From: an uncultured Flavobacteriaceae bacterium
GTDB taxonomy: Bacteria > Bacteroidota > Bacteroidia > Flavobacteriales > Flavobacteriaceae
NCBI GenBank assembly: GCA_947501845.1
Contig: CANMXP010000001.1
Location: 186,001-250,000 of the forward strand
Reading direction: 5' to 3'
DNA: 64,000 nucleotides
Shown here piece after piece: positions 63,424 through 64,000 of this stretch. A program made the translations under genes and the position numbers. Under the pieces are notes generated by a model. That model did no database searches. It was not told where the DNA came from and worked only from the letters and a program-made list of their open reading frames with translations. Each line of letters starts with the position of its first letter. Within the stretch, counting starts at the first letter, position 1.

Positions 63424-64000
63424 ATGAACCAACCACTAGCATACGTTCACCCAGGAGCCAAAATTGCTAAAAACGTAGTAATTGAACCATTCACAACTAT
63501 TAACAATAATGTAAAAATAGGTGAAGGAACCTGGATAGGTAGCAACGTAACCATTATGGAAGGTGCCCGTATTGGTAAAAATTGCAATATTTTTCCTGGT
63601 TCAGTTATTTCTGCCGTTCCTCAGGATTTAAAATATAATGATGAAGACACCACTGTAGAAATTGGTGATAATGTTACCATAAGAGAATGTGTAACCATCA
63701 ACAGGGGTACAGCCGATAGAATGAAAACCATTATAGGAGATAATTGCCTCATAATGGCTTACTGCCATATTGCACACGACTGTATTGTTGGAAATAATTG
63801 TATTTTTTCTAATAATAGCACCCTAGCTGGGCATATAACAATAGGAGACTATGTTGTTTTAGCAGGAATGACCGCTGTCCATCAATTTGTATCTGTAGGT
63901 AACCATGCCTTTGTAACAGGTGGGTCTTTAGTTAGAAAAGATGTGCCACCTTATGTAAAGGCTGCTCGAGAACCGTTATCGTATGTTGGTATAAATTCAG
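63424..64000 (+). CDS. lpxA: UDP-N-acetylglucosamine O-acyltransferase, cut by the right edge
   Basis: The frame opens at ATG 63424 and is still open at 64000 (about 192 of the usual 255-260 residues). It has the LpxA beta-helix hexapeptides (IGEGTWIGSNVTIMEGARIG), the AVPQDLKY motif near 62-69 and MAYCHIAHDC near 115-124 with the catalytic His. It performs the first step of lipid A synthesis. The C-terminal helical domain lies outside the window. Confidence 0.94.
   Translation, partial: MNQPLAYVHPGAKIAKNVVIEPFTTINNNVKIGEGTWIGSNVTIMEGARIGKNCNIFPGSVISAVPQDLKYNDEDTTVEIGDNVTIRECVTINRGTADRMKTIIGDNCLIMAYCHIAHDCIVGNNCIFSNNSTLAGHITIGDYVVLAGMTAVHQFVSVGNHAFVTGGSLVRKDVPPYVKAAREPLSYVGINS

Overview
The window looks like a piece of a low-GC (roughly 30%) Flavobacteriaceae (Bacteroidota) chromosome. 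Pointers to this lineage are the PorX-type response regulator with a PglZ domain (type IX secretion control), the fused LpxC/FabZ gene, a TonB-dependent barrel receptor with an N-terminal carboxypeptidase-regulatory-like domain, and repeated TAnnTTTG -7 promoter motifs instead of classical -10 boxes. No tRNA, rRNA, IS element or CRISPR array was seen.

Layout. (1) About 1-52400 is a very large surface-polysaccharide (capsule/exopolysaccharide) locus. The left part (1-40550) is almost entirely on the minus strand and falls into at least three transcription units: from about 4914 leftward, from 14289 to 5066, and from 40550 to 16877. It holds UDP-sugar enzymes (TviB/TviC or WbpO/WbpP type), a Wzx flippase, an EpsG-type polymerase, six glycosyltransferases, a pyruvyltransferase, a QueC-like PP-loop enzyme, two CapK/PaaK-like AMP ligases, five MBOAT + SGNH acyltransfer pairs, one DltA-like ligase with its own carrier protein, and six consecutive paralogous FemAB/GNAT-like acyltransferases. 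A beta-helix lipoprotein on the plus strand (14822-16810) interrupts this block. The plus-strand half (41227-47512) encodes a PglE-like aminotransferase, a membrane-bound PglF/WbpM-like dehydratase, Wza and the tyrosine kinase Wzc. A PHP phosphatase faces Wzc. A second, soluble dehydratase and the initiating phosphoglycosyltransferase lie at 50631-52408. (2) aroB and a proline dehydrogenase sit inside this right flank. (3) 52414-64000 is ordinary core genome: a small membrane protein, alanine dehydrogenase, a TonB-dependent receptor, a short secreted peptide gene overlapping a membrane protein gene, tsaE, porX, an HD-domain phosphohydrolase, and lpxD - lpxC/fabZ - lpxA (cut by the window edge).

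How it fits together (inference). PglF/PglE-type enzymes and the PglC-like transferase would start the repeat unit on a lipid carrier. The dehydrogenase/epimerase pair would supply a HexNAc uronate, and the GT4/GT2 enzymes would extend the unit. Wzx flips it, EpsG polymerises it, and Wza/Wzc plus the PHP phosphatase export it and control chain length. The unusual part is the number of decorating enzymes: five MBOAT/SGNH pairs, a Dlt-like adenylation + carrier module, six FemAB-like paralogs, a pyruvyltransferase and a QueC-like enzyme. This suggests a polymer heavily modified with acyl or aminoacyl groups. The six-gene paralog array and the Dlt-like module are the best candidates for undescribed biology here.
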